The notes under the pieces are model-generated. The model was not told the origin of the DNA and made no database searches. It saw only the letters and a list, made by a program, of their open reading frames with translations. Shown here piece by piece: positions 40,819 to 50,750 of a stretch of DNA of 64,000 nucleotides. Source of the DNA: Rhodobacter capsulatus (lineage in GTDB: Bacteria > Pseudomonadota > Alphaproteobacteria > Rhodobacterales > Rhodobacteraceae). The translations under genes were made by a program, and so were the position numbers. The DNA is taken from the NCBI RefSeq assembly GCF_005144475.1, contig NZ_SWJZ01000013.1, positions 1 through 64,000 of the forward strand. The letters are read 5' to 3'. Each line of letters opens with the position of its first letter. Within the stretch, counting starts at the first letter, position 1.

Positions 40819-41958
40819 ATGCCGAAAGATCTCCCCCTGAATTCGCTGGGCCTGCCCAAGGCGCCGGCCGAGACCCGCGTGGTCGTTGCCATGTCGGGCG
40901 GCGTCGACAGTTCGGTCGTGGCCGCGATGCTGAAGGAGGAAGGTTACGATGTCATCGGCGTGACGTTGCAGCTTTACGATCACGGCGCGGCACTGGCGAA
41001 AAAGGGCGCCTGCTGTGCGGGGCAGGACATCCACGATGCCCGCCGCGTCGCGGAGGCGATGAACTTCCCCCACTATGTCCTTGATTACGAAAACACTTTC
41101 CGCGAAGCCGTGATCGAGGAATTCGCCGATGCCTATCTGGCCGGGGCGACGCCCGTGCCCTGCATCCGCTGCAATGAACGGGTGAAGTTCAAGGATCTGC
41201 TGGAAACCGCCCGCGATCTCGACGCCGATTGCATGGCGACGGGCCATTACATCCAGCGCAAGCTGGGCGCCCAGGGGCCCGAGCTGCACAGCGCCGCCGA
41301 TCCGATGCGCGATCAAAGCTATTTCCTGTTTTCGACCACGCCCGAGCAGCTGGCCTTCCTGCGATTCCCGCTGGGCCATCTGCCGTCGAAGGCGGAGACC
41401 CGCAAACTCGCCGCCAGATTCGGTCTCGTTGTCGCCGACAAGCCCGACAGCCAGGATATCTGCTTCGTGCCGAACGGAAATTATGCGAGCGTGATCGAGA
41501 AGCTGCGCCCCGGTGCCGCCGATCCGGGCGAGATCGTCGATCTTGCGGGGAAGGTGCTGGGCCATCACAAGGGCGTGATCCATTACACCATCGGGCAGCG
41601 CCGCGGCCTGGGCATCGGGGGCCTCGGCGATCATCCGCTTTACGTGGTGAAGCTTGATCCCGACGCGCGCCGGGTGATCGTCGGCCCGAAAGAGGCGCTC
41701 GCCACGCGGGTGCTGCAGGTGGCCGAGATCAACTGGCTCGGCGATGCCCCCTTCGAGAGCCGCCCGGACTGGGAGGTCTCGGTGCGGATCCGCTCCACCC
41801 GGGCGCCGCGTCCGGCGATCTTGCGGCCGCTCTCGGCCACGACGGCCGAGGTCGAGCTGATCGAGCCCGAAGAAGGCGTCAGCCCCGGTCAGGCCTGCGT
41901 CTTTTACGAAACCGAAGGCAGCCGGATCTTCGGCGGCGGCTGGATCGTCAAGGCGTAA
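40819..41958 (+). CDS. mnmA: tRNA 2-thiouridylase MnmA
   Basis: Puts sulfur on U34 of tRNAs for Lys, Glu and Gln. The 379-aa protein has the PP-loop [20 protein letters not shown] near residue 30, the Cys in [19 protein letters not shown], and the second catalytic Cys in [22 protein letters not shown] is a further family block. Length is normal. Its end overlaps the convergent sensor kinase gene by 11 bp. Confidence 0.96.
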   Translation: MPKDLPLNSLGLPKAPAETRVVVAMSGGVDSSVVAAMLKEEGYDVIGVTLQLYDHGAALAKKGACCAGQDIHDARRVAEAMNFPHYVLDYENTFREAVIEEFADAYLAGATPVPCIRCNERVKFKDLLETARDLDADCMATGHYIQRKLGAQGPELHSAADPMRDQSYFLFSTTPEQLAFLRFPLGHLPSKAETRKLAARFGLVVADKPDSQDICFVPNGNYASVIEKLRPGAADPGEIVDLAGKVLGHHKGVIHYTIGQRRGLGIGGLGDHPLYVVKLDPDARRVIVGPKEALATRVLQVAEINWLGDAPFESRPDWEVSVRIRSTRAPRPAILRPLSATTAEVELIEPEEGVSPGQACVFYETEGSRIFGGGWIVKA

Positions 41959-44194
41959 GGGGCTGCCCGGCCGATCCGGCGCCAAAGAGGAACTCTGACA
42001 GCGCCTCGGTCGGGATCGGCTTTTGCAGCATCGCCACGCCCAGCGCCCGGGCCTCGGCGCCCAGCGCCTCGCTGCGGTCGGCGGTGACGATCAGCGCCGA
42101 CACCGGCCCCAGCCGCGCCCGCAGGGCCGCCAGACAGTCCAGCCCGCTCATCCCCGCGCCGAGCTGATAGTCGATCAGACAGCGGTCGGGCACCAGCCCG
42201 GTCGCCGCGACCAGCGCCAGCGCCTCCTCGCCCGAGGGGACGTCAAGCACGCTCACCCCCCATTTCTCCAGCAGCTGCACCATCGCGCGCGAAAGATCCG
42301 GGTCGTTCTCGACCAGCAGCACGACCAGCTCTCCGGCTTCGGCATCGCGCATAAGCGGCACCGCCCGCCCCGGTTCGGCGCGCGTGACCGGCCGGGCCGC
42401 CTGGGTCAGATCGAGCGAAAAGGTCGCGCCGCACCCGGGCGCCGAGCGCAACGAGAGCGGATGACCCAAAAGCGCCGCCGCCCGTTCGACGATGGCCAGC
42501 CCCAGCCCCATCCCCTCGGAAGCCGAGGCATGGGCGTCGATGCGCTGGAATTCGCGAAAGATCAGGTCCTGATGTTCCTCGGCGATGCCCTGCCCCGAAT
42601 CGCGCACCTCGACCCGCCAGAGCCCGCCGCGTCGGCGTGCCGCCACCAGAACAGACCCCCGCGCGGTGTAGCGGATCGCATTCGAGATCAGATTCTGCAG
42701 GATCCGGCGCAGATAGGCACGGTCGGAAAACACCACCGCTTCGGTCGGGCGCACCCGCAGCCGCAACCCCTTGAGCGCCGCCGCCGGGGCGAATTCATCG
42801 GCCAGCTGCCGGAACACCGGGCCAAGCGGCACGGCCGCAGGGTCGATCGCCGCCCGCCCCGATTCGAGCCGCGAGATGTCCAGAAGCGCGCCCAGAATCC
42901 CCTCGACCGACAGCAGCGCGTTCTGCGCCTTGTCGAGCGTCCGCCGTGCCGGTGCGGTCAGCGCGTCATCGCCAAGGCTGGCCAGATAAAGCTTCGCCGC
43001 CGAGAGCGGCTGCAGAAGGTCGTGACTTGCCGCCGCCACGAACCGCGCGCGCGACGCATTCGCCCGCTCGGCGCTGGCCAGCGCATCTTCCAGCTCGCAG
43101 GTGCGCTCGGTCACCCGGGCCTCCAGCGTCTCGTTCGCCCGGCTCAGTTCCGCCAGCGTCGAGCGCACCTCGGTGATGTCCTCCAGCGACACCACGAAGC
43201 CGCCATCGGGCAATTCCTGCGCGAAGATCTCGTAGACCTGACCGCCGTCGCGGGTGACCTCGATCTGAAAGGTCTCGAGCCTGCGCGCGCGCCGCACCCA
43301 ATCCGACAATTGCCGCGCCGAATGACCGCCCGGAAAGATGAACTGGCCCCGCACCTGTTCCAAAAGCGCATCGAAATGCATCCCCCGCCACAGCCGGTTG
43401 CGCGGCAGGGTCAGGAATTCCGCCAGCCGCTCGTTCCAGACCAGCAGATGCAGCCGCACGTCGAACAGACAGACGCCGATCTTCAGATGTTCCAGCGTCG
43501 GGCGCAGCACCGCGGCCTGATCGTCCAGCCGTCGCCCCCGCGCCTCGCGTTCGCGGCGGATGAAATCGGTCACCTCGGTCTGCAGGATCACCGTGCCGCC
43601 CTCGCGGGTGCGATGTTCGGACACTTGCACCCAGCGATCCTCGCCCATCTGCTGGGTCAGGATGAAATGGTGCTGCTGATGCCGCATCAGCCGCATCCGC
43701 ACCCAGTCGTTCCGCGTCATCCCGTCGGGCATGCCCAGATGGCGGGACCCGGCGGCGATCTCGACATAACGGGTGAAGGTCAGCCCCGGCTGCATCTGCG
43801 CGCGGATGTCGGGCAACAGCGCGTTGAAGCGCGAATTGCACATCACCAGCACGTCATTCGCATCGAACAGCGCGAATCCCTCCTGCACCGTCTCGATCGC
43901 CGAGGCGAGGTTGAGCCGCGCCGCTTCGGTTTCGCGATGCGCCTCGGCCAGCCGCGCGTTCGAGGCATTGAGCAGATCCAGCGCCCGTTCCAGATCGCGG
44001 GTGCGGTCGCGGACCTGTTCTTCCAGCATCGCGGCGCGTTCGAACTGCACCCAGGCGGCGCCGCGATCCTTCGGGGTTTCCTCGGCATGGCGGATCAGCG
44101 ACCCGACGATGGTCAGAAGCTTCTCGGTCTGCCGCTCGGGCGGATCGCGCGGATCGACCAGCGCGCGGGCCGCCTGCAGGTCATCGGGGCTCAT
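41948..44194 (-). CDS. hybrid sensor histidine kinase with PAS domains and receiver
   Basis: A 748-aa cytoplasmic sensor kinase: N-terminal coiled coil, two PAS-like segments ([40 protein letters not shown]), the HisKA His box [20 protein letters not shown], ATPase motifs ([38 protein letters not shown]) and a C-terminal receiver with Asp in [15 protein letters not shown]. It overlaps the FIST gene upstream by 4 nt and with the LuxR-type regulator forms a three-gene signalling operon beside xoxF. The stimulus is unknown; similar kinases next to PQQ-alcohol dehydrogenases control C1 and alcohol oxidation. Confidence 0.9.
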   Translation of the reverse strand: MSPDDLQAARALVDPRDPPERQTEKLLTIVGSLIRHAEETPKDRGAAWVQFERAAMLEEQVRDRTRDLERALDLLNASNARLAEAHRETEAARLNLASAIETVQEGFALFDANDVLVMCNSRFNALLPDIRAQMQPGLTFTRYVEIAAGSRHLGMPDGMTRNDWVRMRLMRHQQHHFILTQQMGEDRWVQVSEHRTREGGTVILQTEVTDFIRREREARGRRLDDQAAVLRPTLEHLKIGVCLFDVRLHLLVWNERLAEFLTLPRNRLWRGMHFDALLEQVRGQFIFPGGHSARQLSDWVRRARRLETFQIEVTRDGGQVYEIFAQELPDGGFVVSLEDITEVRSTLAELSRANETLEARVTERTCELEDALASAERANASRARFVAAASHDLLQPLSAAKLYLASLGDDALTAPARRTLDKAQNALLSVEGILGALLDISRLESGRAAIDPAAVPLGPVFRQLADEFAPAAALKGLRLRVRPTEAVVFSDRAYLRRILQNLISNAIRYTARGSVLVAARRRGGLWRVEVRDSGQGIAEEHQDLIFREFQRIDAHASASEGMGLGLAIVERAAALLGHPLSLRSAPGCGATFSLDLTQAARPVTRAEPGRAVPLMRDAEAGELVVLLVENDPDLSRAMVQLLEKWGVSVLDVPSGEEALALVAATGLVPDRCLIDYQLGAGMSGLDCLAALRARLGPVSALIVTADRSEALGAEARALGVAMLQKPIPTEALSEFLFGAGSAGQPLTP

Positions 44195-45360
44195 CTGCCG
44201 ACCTCGGGCGGGTAAAAGGCCAGGCCGGTGATGGTCTGGTTCACATGCATCGCCCCCACCTGCTCGCCATAGGTCGACAGCCCCCAGACGCCATGCTGCA
44301 GCAACACCTCGGAGATCTCGCGGCCAAGCTGGCGGCCCTCGGCCTCAAGGCGGCGAAAGAAACAGTCGAAGGCCAGGATCACCGAGGGACGCCCGCCCGC
44401 GCACAGACCGGCCAGCTCCGCGCGCAGATGCGCCACCATGTCGACCGGCTCGGCCAAGGTCAGCACCAGCCCCTCGTCGATCGCGGCAAAGAAGGTCAGC
44501 CCGCCATCGGGTTCGACCTGCTGGATCGAGCGCACATGATGCCGCCCCCCCGCCCGCACCAGAAGCGGATGCGCCGCAAACAGGAACGGCGTCAGCTGTT
44601 CGGGCAGCCGCCCCAGCGCGCGGGCATATTCCTGCGCCGCCGGTTCGTCGTTGATCCGCGCCACCAGCCGGCGCGAGGGATCGGCCCGCGTCACCACCAT
44701 CCGCCGCGCCGTCGGGCGCTGATGCGCAAAGCTGAACGGCCGCAATTCCCAGGCCGAGCGGATCAGCGTCAGCACCGCCGCATTCTCGTGCAGACCGCCG
44801 CGGGCAAAGACCGGGGCCGTCCGGAACCGCGCCGCATCCCCCGCCGAGCCGCCGACGACCGGCACCGCGCCCAAGCCACCCGACAGCGCCGCCACCAGCG
44901 CATCTTCCTGCCCCGAAAGCCCGTCGATCAGCAGCACCGCCGCTTCATGGGTCCAGTCCGGCGCGCGGCGCCCCAAAGCCTGCCGCGCCCGCAGGGCCTC
45001 GGCAATCAGCGTCCGCGGATCCAGCGCATCCAGCCGCTCGATCACCAGCTGCTCGACCTCGAACCCGGCGGCGGGCAGGGCAAAGGCGACGATCTGGCCG
45101 CTGTCATAGCCCTTTGCGGTGATCTCGCCCGAGGTGGAGCAGCCGCAGACCCGCGCCGCGCCGAAAACCGCGGGGGCCGCGGCGGCCAGCGCGGCCAGAT
45201 CGGCCTCGGGGCTGACGAACAGGAAGACCTGCGCGAAAGGCCCGGGGCCCAGCGCCCGCGCCAGACGCGGCAAGGGATCGGGCAGCGCGGCCGAGACCGC
45301 CGCACGCACGGGCACGGCAGCGGCAGGCCCCCGCCAAAGACCGCTGTCGGGGTGATCCAT
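44191..45360 (-). CDS. FIST-domain sensory protein
   Basis: A 389-aa protein of the FIST (F-box and intracellular signal transduction) family, a suspected ligand-sensing module. FIST_N covers the first half (FLFVSPEADLAALAA, then GCSTSGEITAKGYDSGQIV) and FIST_C the second (VARINDEPAAQEYARALGRL, VILAFDCFFRRLEAEGRQ). The start at 45360 is chosen because AGGAGGAGG lies 5 nt upstream; ATGs at 45387 and 45405 are also in frame, but with weaker sites. It lies between the response regulator and the hybrid kinase, so it probably feeds a small-molecule signal into the kinase. Confidence 0.82.
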   Translation of the reverse strand: MDHPDSGLWRGPAAAVPVRAAVSAALPDPLPRLARALGPGPFAQVFLFVSPEADLAALAAAAPAVFGAARVCGCSTSGEITAKGYDSGQIVAFALPAAGFEVEQLVIERLDALDPRTLIAEALRARQALGRRAPDWTHEAAVLLIDGLSGQEDALVAALSGGLGAVPVVGGSAGDAARFRTAPVFARGGLHENAAVLTLIRSAWELRPFSFAHQRPTARRMVVTRADPSRRLVARINDEPAAQEYARALGRLPEQLTPFLFAAHPLLVRAGGRHHVRSIQQVEPDGGLTFFAAIDEGLVLTLAEPVDMVAHLRAELAGLCAGGRPSVILAFDCFFRRLEAEGRQLGREISEVLLQHGVWGLSTYGEQVGAMHVNQTITGLAFYPPEVGR

Positions 45361-45406
45361 CGCAGCCTCCTCCTGCCGCTTTGGCATTTCAACTTCCGCG
45401 CGCATC

Positions 45407-46126
45407 CTACGGCTTGCGCCAGCCTTCCGGCAAGGGCGCATTGATCTGCGCCTCGCGCGCCAGCAGCACGGCCTGGGTGCGCGAATAGACGCCCAGCTTG
45501 CGCATGATCGCCGTCACATGCGCCTTGACCGTGGTTTCGGCAATCGACAGGTCATAGGCGATCTGCTTGTTCATCTTGCCCGCGCAGATCTGTTCCAGGA
45601 TGTTCGCCTGTTGCCGGGTCAGCAGGCTGAGGCGGCGAATGGCCTCGTCCTGCGGGCTCATGCCGTCGCCGGTGGCAAGGCTGTCGCCGGTCGATTCCGG
45701 CACGAAGATTTCGCCGCGCGCGATGGCGGCAAAGGCGGCGCGGAACAATTCCCGGCGCGAATGCTTCGGCACGAAGCCCGCCGCCCCCGCCGAGATCGCG
45801 GCGCGGATCACCCGCGGATCGTCGATCGAGGACACCACCACGATGGGCATGTCGGGCGCGGCCTGGCGCAGCCGCATCAGCCCGTCCAGCCCGTTCACAT
45901 CGGGCAGGTTCAGATCCAGCACCAGCACGTCGGCGGGCGCCCCCGCGGCGGTCTCGACGCGGATCAGCGCGGTTTCCAGACTGTCGGCGCTGGCGATCTC
46001 CTCGATCCCGGCCACCGCCTGCAGCGTCATCGCCAGCGCGTCGCAAAACAGCGGGTGGTCATCGACGATCAGCGCCGAGCGGAAATCGGTGCGCGGGCTG
46101 GCGGCGGCGGCGGGTTCCGGGGTCAT
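45407..46126 (-). CDS. LuxR-type response regulator of the xoxF region
   Basis: A 239-aa NarL/FixJ-family regulator. The receiver begins FRSALIVDDHPLFCDALAM, with the Asp in DVLVLDLNLPDVNGLDGLMR, and the C-terminal HTH is LTRQQANILEQICAGKMNKQ followed by IAETTVKAHVTAIMRKLGVY. It heads the operon with the FIST protein and the kinase, and so is likely activated by that kinase. A GACC-type inverted repeat lies at 46201, upstream of its start, and repeats of that motif precede most genes of the region, so it is the natural candidate to bind them. Comparable regulators (FlhR-, ErbR- or ExaE-like) control methanol or ethanol oxidation genes. Confidence 0.88.
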   Translation of the reverse strand: MTPEPAAAASPRTDFRSALIVDDHPLFCDALAMTLQAVAGIEEIASADSLETALIRVETAAGAPADVLVLDLNLPDVNGLDGLMRLRQAAPDMPIVVVSSIDDPRVIRAAISAGAAGFVPKHSRRELFRAAFAAIARGEIFVPESTGDSLATGDGMSPQDEAIRRLSLLTRQQANILEQICAGKMNKQIAYDLSIAETTVKAHVTAIMRKLGVYSRTQAVLLAREAQINAPLPEGWRKP

Positions 46127-46200
46127 CGGGCCTGTCCTGTCTCTCTCCGCCCCCTGGGCGATAAGTGTCTCTCCACCCTAACAATCATAGCGCCGCCCCC

Positions 46201-46216
46201 GTATTGTCCAATGGTC
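46201..46216. promoter_or_regulatory. GACC-type regulator motif, site 1
   Basis: GTATTGTCCAATGGTC, 75 bp upstream of the LuxR-type regulator start. It matches the sites at 48141 and 56354 over 14 of 16 bases or better. Confidence 0.55.
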
Positions 46217-46235
46217 GCATTGGCCCGGCGCAGGC

Positions 46236-46271
46236 AAAGGGCGCCCGGGGTCCCCCGGACGCCCCCTTTCT
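46236..46271 (-). terminator. hairpin downstream of xoxF
   Basis: An imperfect GC-rich stem with outer AAAGGG and CCCTTT arms starts 13 nt past the xoxF stop. The T-tract is short, so termination may be partial. Confidence 0.5.
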
Positions 46272-46283
46272 GTGAGGCTCCCC

Positions 46284-48053
46284 TCAGTTGACCGAGGCGA
46301 GCTGTTTCGGCAGCCGGAAGGTCCAGACCGTGCCGCCCTGGTTCAGATAGTTGACGCGCTTGGCCACTTCGCCGCCCCAAAGCGGCACCGCGCCGCCCCA
46401 GCCCGAGATGATCGAGACATATTGCTCGCCGTCCTGTTCCCAGGTGATCGGCTGGCCGACGATGCCCGAGCCGGTCTGGAACGACCAGAGCTTTTCGCCG
46501 GTCTCGGCGTCCAGCGCCATGAACTCGCCCTCGGGGTTGCCGGTGAAGACCAGCTTGCCCGCGGTGGTCATCACGCCCCCCCAAAGCGGCGCGTCATTCT
46601 TGTATTCCCATTTCACCGCGCCCGTGTTCGGGTCGATCGCCTTGAGCGAGCCGATGTAATCTTCGAACAGGGGCTTGATCGTGAAGCCCGCGCCCAGATA
46701 GGCCGCGCCCTTCTTGTAGGTGATCGGCTCGTTCCAGATGTCCATGCCCCATTCGTTCGAGGGGACGTAGAACAGGCCCGTGGTCTGGCTGTAAGCCATC
46801 GGCATCCAGTTCTTGCCGCCAAGGAAGCTCGGCACGGCAAAGATCTGCTGGCCCTTGCCGCCCTCGGCCGCGGCATCGGGGGCGCCGGGGCGGTTGTCCT
46901 CGTTGTAGATCGGGCGACCGGTTTCATCGATGCCCTTGGCCCAGGTGATGTTCTTCACGAAGGGCCAGGCGTTGACGAATTTGCCGTCCGCGCGGTTGAG
47001 CACATAAAAGAAGCCGTTGCGGTCGGCCGTGGCAAAGCGCTTGTTGCCGTCCTTGTCGACAAAGCCCACGACCTCGTTCACGCCGTCGAAATCCCAGCCC
47101 TCGCGCGGGGTGGTCTGGAAGTGCCACTTGATCTCGCCCGTCGCCGGGTCGATCCCCACGCGCGAGGCGGCGTAAAGGTTGTCACCCTTGTTGCCCTCGG
47201 TCGGCGTGCCCGCATTGCGCAGATGGCTGTTCCAGGGGGCGGGGTTGCCCGCGCCGAAGATCAGCGTGTCGGTCTCGGCATCATAGCTGCCGCCCAGCCA
47301 GGTGGCGCCGCCGCCGGTCTTCCACAGATCGCCCGGCCAGGTCGCATTCAGCGTGCCCGTCATCGTCGAGGGCTTGCCGTTCAGCGTGCCGACATGCCCC
47401 TCGATCATCGGCCGGGTCCAGACCAGCTCGCCCGTCTCCGCATTGCGCGCCTGCACCTCGCCGACGATGCCGAATTCGCCGCCCGAATTGCCGGTGATGA
47501 CCAGCCCGTTCACGATCAGCGGCGCGGCGGTGTAGCTGTAGCCTTCCTTGTAATCGGCGATCTTCTTGTTCCACTTGACGTCGCCGGTCTTGCGATCCAG
47601 CGCGACGATGCGGGCGTCGAGCGTGCCGAAATAGACATTGTCGCCATAGATCGCGGCGCCGCGGTTGATCACGTCGCAGCAGGGCAGGATGCCCTCGGGC
47701 AGGCGGGCGTCGTATTGCCAGAGTTCCTTGCCGGTGTGGATGTCGATCGCGTAAAGCCGCGAATAGGACCCGGTGATATACATGACGCCGTCATAGACGA
47801 TCGGCTGGCTTTCCTGGCCGCGCTGCTTCTCGCCGCCCAGGCTGAAGGCCCAGGCGGGCATCAGGTTCTTGACGTTGTCGCGGTTGAGCGTGGCAAGCGG
47901 GCTGAACCGCTGCAGATCGCGCCCCATGCCGTTCGTCACCACGTCGCCCGCGGTCTGCTGGTCATTGCGCAGATCGTCCTCGGTCACGCCCCCCGCCTGC
48001 GCGGTGCCGAAACATGTCAGGGCCACCACCGCGGCCAGAACGAAACGGTTCAT
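46284..48053 (-). CDS. xoxF: lanthanide-dependent methanol dehydrogenase XoxF
   Basis: Periplasmic PQQ enzyme that oxidises methanol (and other alcohols or formaldehyde) and passes electrons to a cytochrome c. The 589-aa product has a signal peptide (cut after GTAQA). The adjacent cysteines (GILPCCDVI, residues 125-126) and the GEFGIVGE block are typical of the quinoprotein beta propeller. In GWDFDGVNE the Asp pair (321 and 323) is the XoxF signature: the second Asp, Ala in MxaF, binds the lanthanide. The start at 48053 has GGAGGAATA upstream. A GACC-type motif lies 88 bp upstream. The cytochrome c gene lies further upstream on the same strand, behind a structured repeat. Confidence 0.94.
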   Translation of the reverse strand: MNRFVLAAVVALTCFGTAQAGGVTEDDLRNDQQTAGDVVTNGMGRDLQRFSPLATLNRDNVKNLMPAWAFSLGGEKQRGQESQPIVYDGVMYITGSYSRLYAIDIHTGKELWQYDARLPEGILPCCDVINRGAAIYGDNVYFGTLDARIVALDRKTGDVKWNKKIADYKEGYSYTAAPLIVNGLVITGNSGGEFGIVGEVQARNAETGELVWTRPMIEGHVGTLNGKPSTMTGTLNATWPGDLWKTGGGATWLGGSYDAETDTLIFGAGNPAPWNSHLRNAGTPTEGNKGDNLYAASRVGIDPATGEIKWHFQTTPREGWDFDGVNEVVGFVDKDGNKRFATADRNGFFYVLNRADGKFVNAWPFVKNITWAKGIDETGRPIYNEDNRPGAPDAAAEGGKGQQIFAVPSFLGGKNWMPMAYSQTTGLFYVPSNEWGMDIWNEPITYKKGAAYLGAGFTIKPLFEDYIGSLKAIDPNTGAVKWEYKNDAPLWGGVMTTAGKLVFTGNPEGEFMALDAETGEKLWSFQTGSGIVGQPITWEQDGEQYVSIISGWGGAVPLWGGEVAKRVNYLNQGGTVWTFRLPKQLASVN

Positions 48054-48140
48054 CTGTCGTATTCCTCCCTGTTGTCCCGCGCCGCCCCGCAAAGGTCTGA
48101 TCACGGCTTCGCGAAGTATCGGCGGGGGCGGCGGCGGCGG

Positions 48141-48156
48141 GTATTGTCCATTGGTC
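48141..48156. promoter_or_regulatory. GACC-type regulator motif, site 2 (xoxF)
   Basis: GTATTGTCCATTGGTC lies 88 bp upstream of the xoxF start, inside the otherwise gene-free 48054-48409 gap. It is the same as site 1 except for one base. Confidence 0.6.
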
Positions 48157-48180
48157 TTACGACCCCCGTGGCGCCGACGG

Positions 48181-48389
48181 GCCGAGGCCATCGCCGAGGC
48201 CTGCGGGACCTTTGCCCCGGGACCGCCGAGGGCCCAAAGGCCCTCGGGCAGCGCCCGCCCCGCCCATGGCGGGCGCTTCTCGCCCGCCGGGCCGGGCGCT
48301 GCCCTCTGTCGCGCCCGGGGAAACGGTCTTGTCACCGCCGCTGCGACACGGGCGGGGAAAGGCGATGCCTTTCCTGATCCGCCCGAAAC
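48181..48389. repeat. 210-bp structured intergenic repeat, copy 1
   Basis: This block is repeated at 53681-53892 in the same orientation (about three quarters or more identical by eye). It contains at least three stems: CCGAGGGCC with GGCCCTCGG, a large GC stem around CCATGGCGGGCG, and GGAAAGGC with GCCTTTCC inside CGGGCGG/CCGCCCG. Both copies start GCCGAGGCCATCGCCGAGGC and end CCTGATCCGCCCGAAAC just before the end of a minus-strand gene. It is not coding-like; a structured terminator or a mobile repeat is possible. Confidence 0.85.
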
Positions 48390-48409
48390 GGGACCGAACC
48401 GAAGCCGTC

Positions 48410-48796
48410 TCAGGGCTTCAAACTGGCCAGATATTCGACGATGAAATCCTGCACCGTCGGATCGGTGATGCCGACATGGCGCATCTTCGTGCCGGGCACG
48501 AGCTGGTCATTCGCCTCGATCCAGGCGCGGATCGCCCCCTTGGTCCAGACGAAGCCTGCCGCCTGCAGCGCCTTCGAATAGGGATAGCCGGGGAACGACC
48601 CGGCGCGGCGCCCGACAACGCCTTCCAGCAGCGGACCGTAACTTTTCTTGTCGGCCTCGACCGAATGGCAGCGGTGGCAGTTGGCGTCGAAGAACTGCCG
48701 CCCGGCGTCGATCTTGATGCGCTCGGTCGGGTCCGCCTGCGCGCCAGAGGCAAGGGCCGCGGCCAGCACGGCGGCAAGGATGAAACGTTTTCTCAT
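48410..48796 (-). CDS. periplasmic c-type cytochrome, probable XoxF electron acceptor
   Basis: A 128-aa exported protein with a signal peptide ([20 protein letters not shown]) and one haem site, CHRCH, then a distal Met in PGTKMRHVG. This is a class I cytochrome c of the c-550/c-553 type. Its place directly upstream of xoxF suggests the XoxG-like acceptor role, though a second cytochrome (pedF-like) also lies in the cluster. The ATG at 48796 has GGAGAG upstream. The structured repeat separates it from xoxF. Confidence 0.85.
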   Translation of the reverse strand: MRKRFILAAVLAAALASGAQADPTERIKIDAGRQFFDANCHRCHSVEADKKSYGPLLEGVVGRRAGSFPGYPYSKALQAAGFVWTKGAIRAWIEANDQLVPGTKMRHVGITDPTVQDFIVEYLASLKP

Positions 48797-48865
48797 GGCC
48801 AACTCTCCTGATCATTCGGCGCCAGTCTATTCCGCTTGCCGCACCCTCGGTTGATCCGCATCAAA

Positions 48866-48886
48866 CGCGCCATTGGACTTTGGTCG
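48866..48886. promoter_or_regulatory. GACC-type regulator motif, site 3 (cytochrome c)
   Basis: On the minus strand this reads GACCAAAGTCCAATGG, 70 bp before the cytochrome start. It contains the GTCCAATGG core of site 1 but is a looser match. Confidence 0.4.
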
Positions 48887-48909
48887 CAGGGAAGGCCGAA
48901 ACCGGCGCC

Positions 48910-49470
48910 TCAGCCCTGCGGCAGGTACCGCGCCTCGTCGGCATCGGGGGTGACTTCGCGCCAATCGTAGCCCGCGCGCTGCAGCCGTTGCGCATCGCCC
49001 AGACCCGCCGCCGCCGCCCGATCGACATACTGCCGCCCCGCCGCCGGGTCGCGCGCAACGCCGCGCCCGCGCAACAGATCAAGACCGCGGTTGAACAGCC
49101 CGACCGGATCGCCCGCCGCAGCGGCCTGCCGGTTCCATTCGGCCGCCGCCGCCGGATCCTCGGGACCGCCGAGCCCGTTGTCGTCGAGCTGGCTCATCCA
49201 GGTCATCGCCCCGGTCCAGCCGCGTTCGGCACAAAGCCCGAACACCGCGCGCGCCGCGCCATGATCGCCCGATTTCGTCATGAAATACCCGCTCGCGCAA
49301 TGGGTCATCGAGGTCTCGCCCCGCCCGACATCGCGCAACACACGATCCAGGCTCATCTCGGGCGGGTTCAGATCACCCTGCCCGACCGCCTCGGCCCCCG
49401 CCTCCTCAGCCTGAACCGGCGCAGCCAGCGCCAGCATCAGCCCGGCGCACAGAAGCATCTTTCGCATCAT
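48910..49470 (-). CDS. exported Sel1-like repeat protein
   Basis: A 186-aa protein with a signal peptide (MMRKMLLCAGLMLALAAPVQ) followed by Sel1/TPR-like repeats: GYFMTKSGDHGAARAVFGLC, PEDPAAAAEWNRQAAAAGDP and RDPAAGRQYVDRAAAAGLGD. Such proteins act as scaffolds; the partner is unknown. Its end lies 24 nt from the motif upstream of the cytochrome, and it is divergent from the PQQ-linked ABC operon. Confidence 0.8.
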   Translation of the reverse strand: MMRKMLLCAGLMLALAAPVQAEEAGAEAVGQGDLNPPEMSLDRVLRDVGRGETSMTHCASGYFMTKSGDHGAARAVFGLCAERGWTGAMTWMSQLDDNGLGGPEDPAAAAEWNRQAAAAGDPVGLFNRGLDLLRGRGVARDPAAGRQYVDRAAAAGLGDAQRLQRAGYDWREVTPDADEARYLPQG

Positions 49471-49518
49471 CCCCTCCGGGCTTTTGCGCAGGCTAGCACG
49501 CGGCCCGATGCGCCCGCC

Positions 49519-49537
49519 TTAGACCTTGGTCGTATTG
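49519..49537. promoter_or_regulatory. GACC-type regulator motif, site 4 (ABC operon)
   Basis: TTAGACCTTGGTCGTATTG, an inverted repeat GACC-TT-GGTC, 43 bp before the first gene of the PQQ-associated operon. Confidence 0.55.
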
Positions 49538-49580
49538 CGCCCGCGCGCCGGGGCGGGAAGCCTGAGCCCGGGGGGAAACC

Positions 49581-50750
49581 ATGAAAAACCTTGTCGCATC
49601 CGCAGCCCTGATGCTGGCCTGCACGCCGCTCGCCGCCGAGACGGTCCGGCTGGACTGGCTGGAACGGCAGCTGACGCCGCCGCCGGTGCTGTCGAACCTG
49701 ACCGGCGATCCGCCCGATCTGGGCCTTGCGGGGGCGCGGCTCAGCCTTGCCGATATCGCGACGACGGGGAAATTCCTCAAGATCGACTGGGAGTTGCACG
49801 AAACCGTCGTGCCCCCCGAAGGCGATTTCCTGGCCGCGGCGCAAAAGACGCTGGCGGCGGGCGCCCGGGTGCTGATCGTGCGCGCACCGGCCGCCGATCT
49901 GCTCGCGCTCGCCGATCTGCCCGAGGCGGCGGGGGCGCTGATCTTCAACACCGCCGCGCCCGAGCCGCGGCTGCGCAACGAGGACTGCCGGGGAAATGTG
50001 CTGCACACGCTGCCGTCAACCGCGATGCGGACCGATGCGCTGGCGCAGCAATTGCGGGCGAAACGCTGGGAGAGCCTCGCGCTGATCACCGGCCCGCAGC
50101 CCGAGGACCGCGCCTTTGCCGTGGCGCTGAAAGCCAGCCTGACGAAATTCGGCCTGACGCTTGCGGGCGAAAAGGACTGGCCGCTCACCGCCGACATGCG
50201 CCGGTCCGGCGCGGCCGAAGTGCCCCTGTTCACGCAAGACCTGCCCGAGCATGACCTGCTGCTTGTGGCCGACGAACGCGGCGATTTCGCCCGTTACATC
50301 CCCTTCAACACCTGGTTGCCCCGCCCGGTCGCGGGCTCCGAGGGGCTGACGGCGAAAGGCTGGACCGAGGTGGTCGAGGATTACGGCGCGGCGCAGCTGC
50401 AAGTGCGCTTTCGCCAGACCGCAAGCCGCCCGATGCAGGACGCGGATTTCTCGGCCTGGGTCGCCATCGCCGCGATTTCGGACGCGCGCACCCGGGCGGG
50501 CACCGCCGATCCCGCCACGCTGCGCAGCTTCCTGATCTCGGACAAGGCGCGGATCGCCGCCTTTCTGGGCCAGCCCGTCAGCTTCCGCCCCTGGGACGGG
50601 CAGATGCGCCAGCCGATGCCCTTGGTGACCGAGCGCGCCGTGGTGGCGATGGCCCCGCTGGAAGGGTTCCTGCACCAGACGAACGAGCTTGACACGCTGG
50701 GCAGCGACCGCCCCGAAACCCTGTGCAAAGCCTTCGGAGCCACGCCATGA
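49581..50750 (+). CDS. PQQ-associated ABC transporter substrate-binding protein
   Basis: A 389-aa periplasmic-binding-like protein (signal MKNLVASAALMLACTPLAAE) resembling the branched-chain amino-acid type fold family that travels with PQQ-dependent alcohol oxidation (TIGR03863-like). Recognisable blocks are LVADERGDFARYIPFNTWLP, EVVEDYGAAQLQVRFRQTA and WDGQMRQPMPL. It starts the five-gene operon with beta propeller, small exported protein, ATPase and permease. The same order is known from lanthanide-uptake (lut) clusters, so the ligand may be a lanthanide complex, which is inference. Its stop overlaps the next ATG. Confidence 0.85.
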   Translation: MKNLVASAALMLACTPLAAETVRLDWLERQLTPPPVLSNLTGDPPDLGLAGARLSLADIATTGKFLKIDWELHETVVPPEGDFLAAAQKTLAAGARVLIVRAPAADLLALADLPEAAGALIFNTAAPEPRLRNEDCRGNVLHTLPSTAMRTDALAQQLRAKRWESLALITGPQPEDRAFAVALKASLTKFGLTLAGEKDWPLTADMRRSGAAEVPLFTQDLPEHDLLLVADERGDFARYIPFNTWLPRPVAGSEGLTAKGWTEVVEDYGAAQLQVRFRQTASRPMQDADFSAWVAIAAISDARTRAGTADPATLRSFLISDKARIAAFLGQPVSFRPWDGQMRQPMPLVTERAVVAMAPLEGFLHQTNELDTLGSDRPETLCKAFGATP

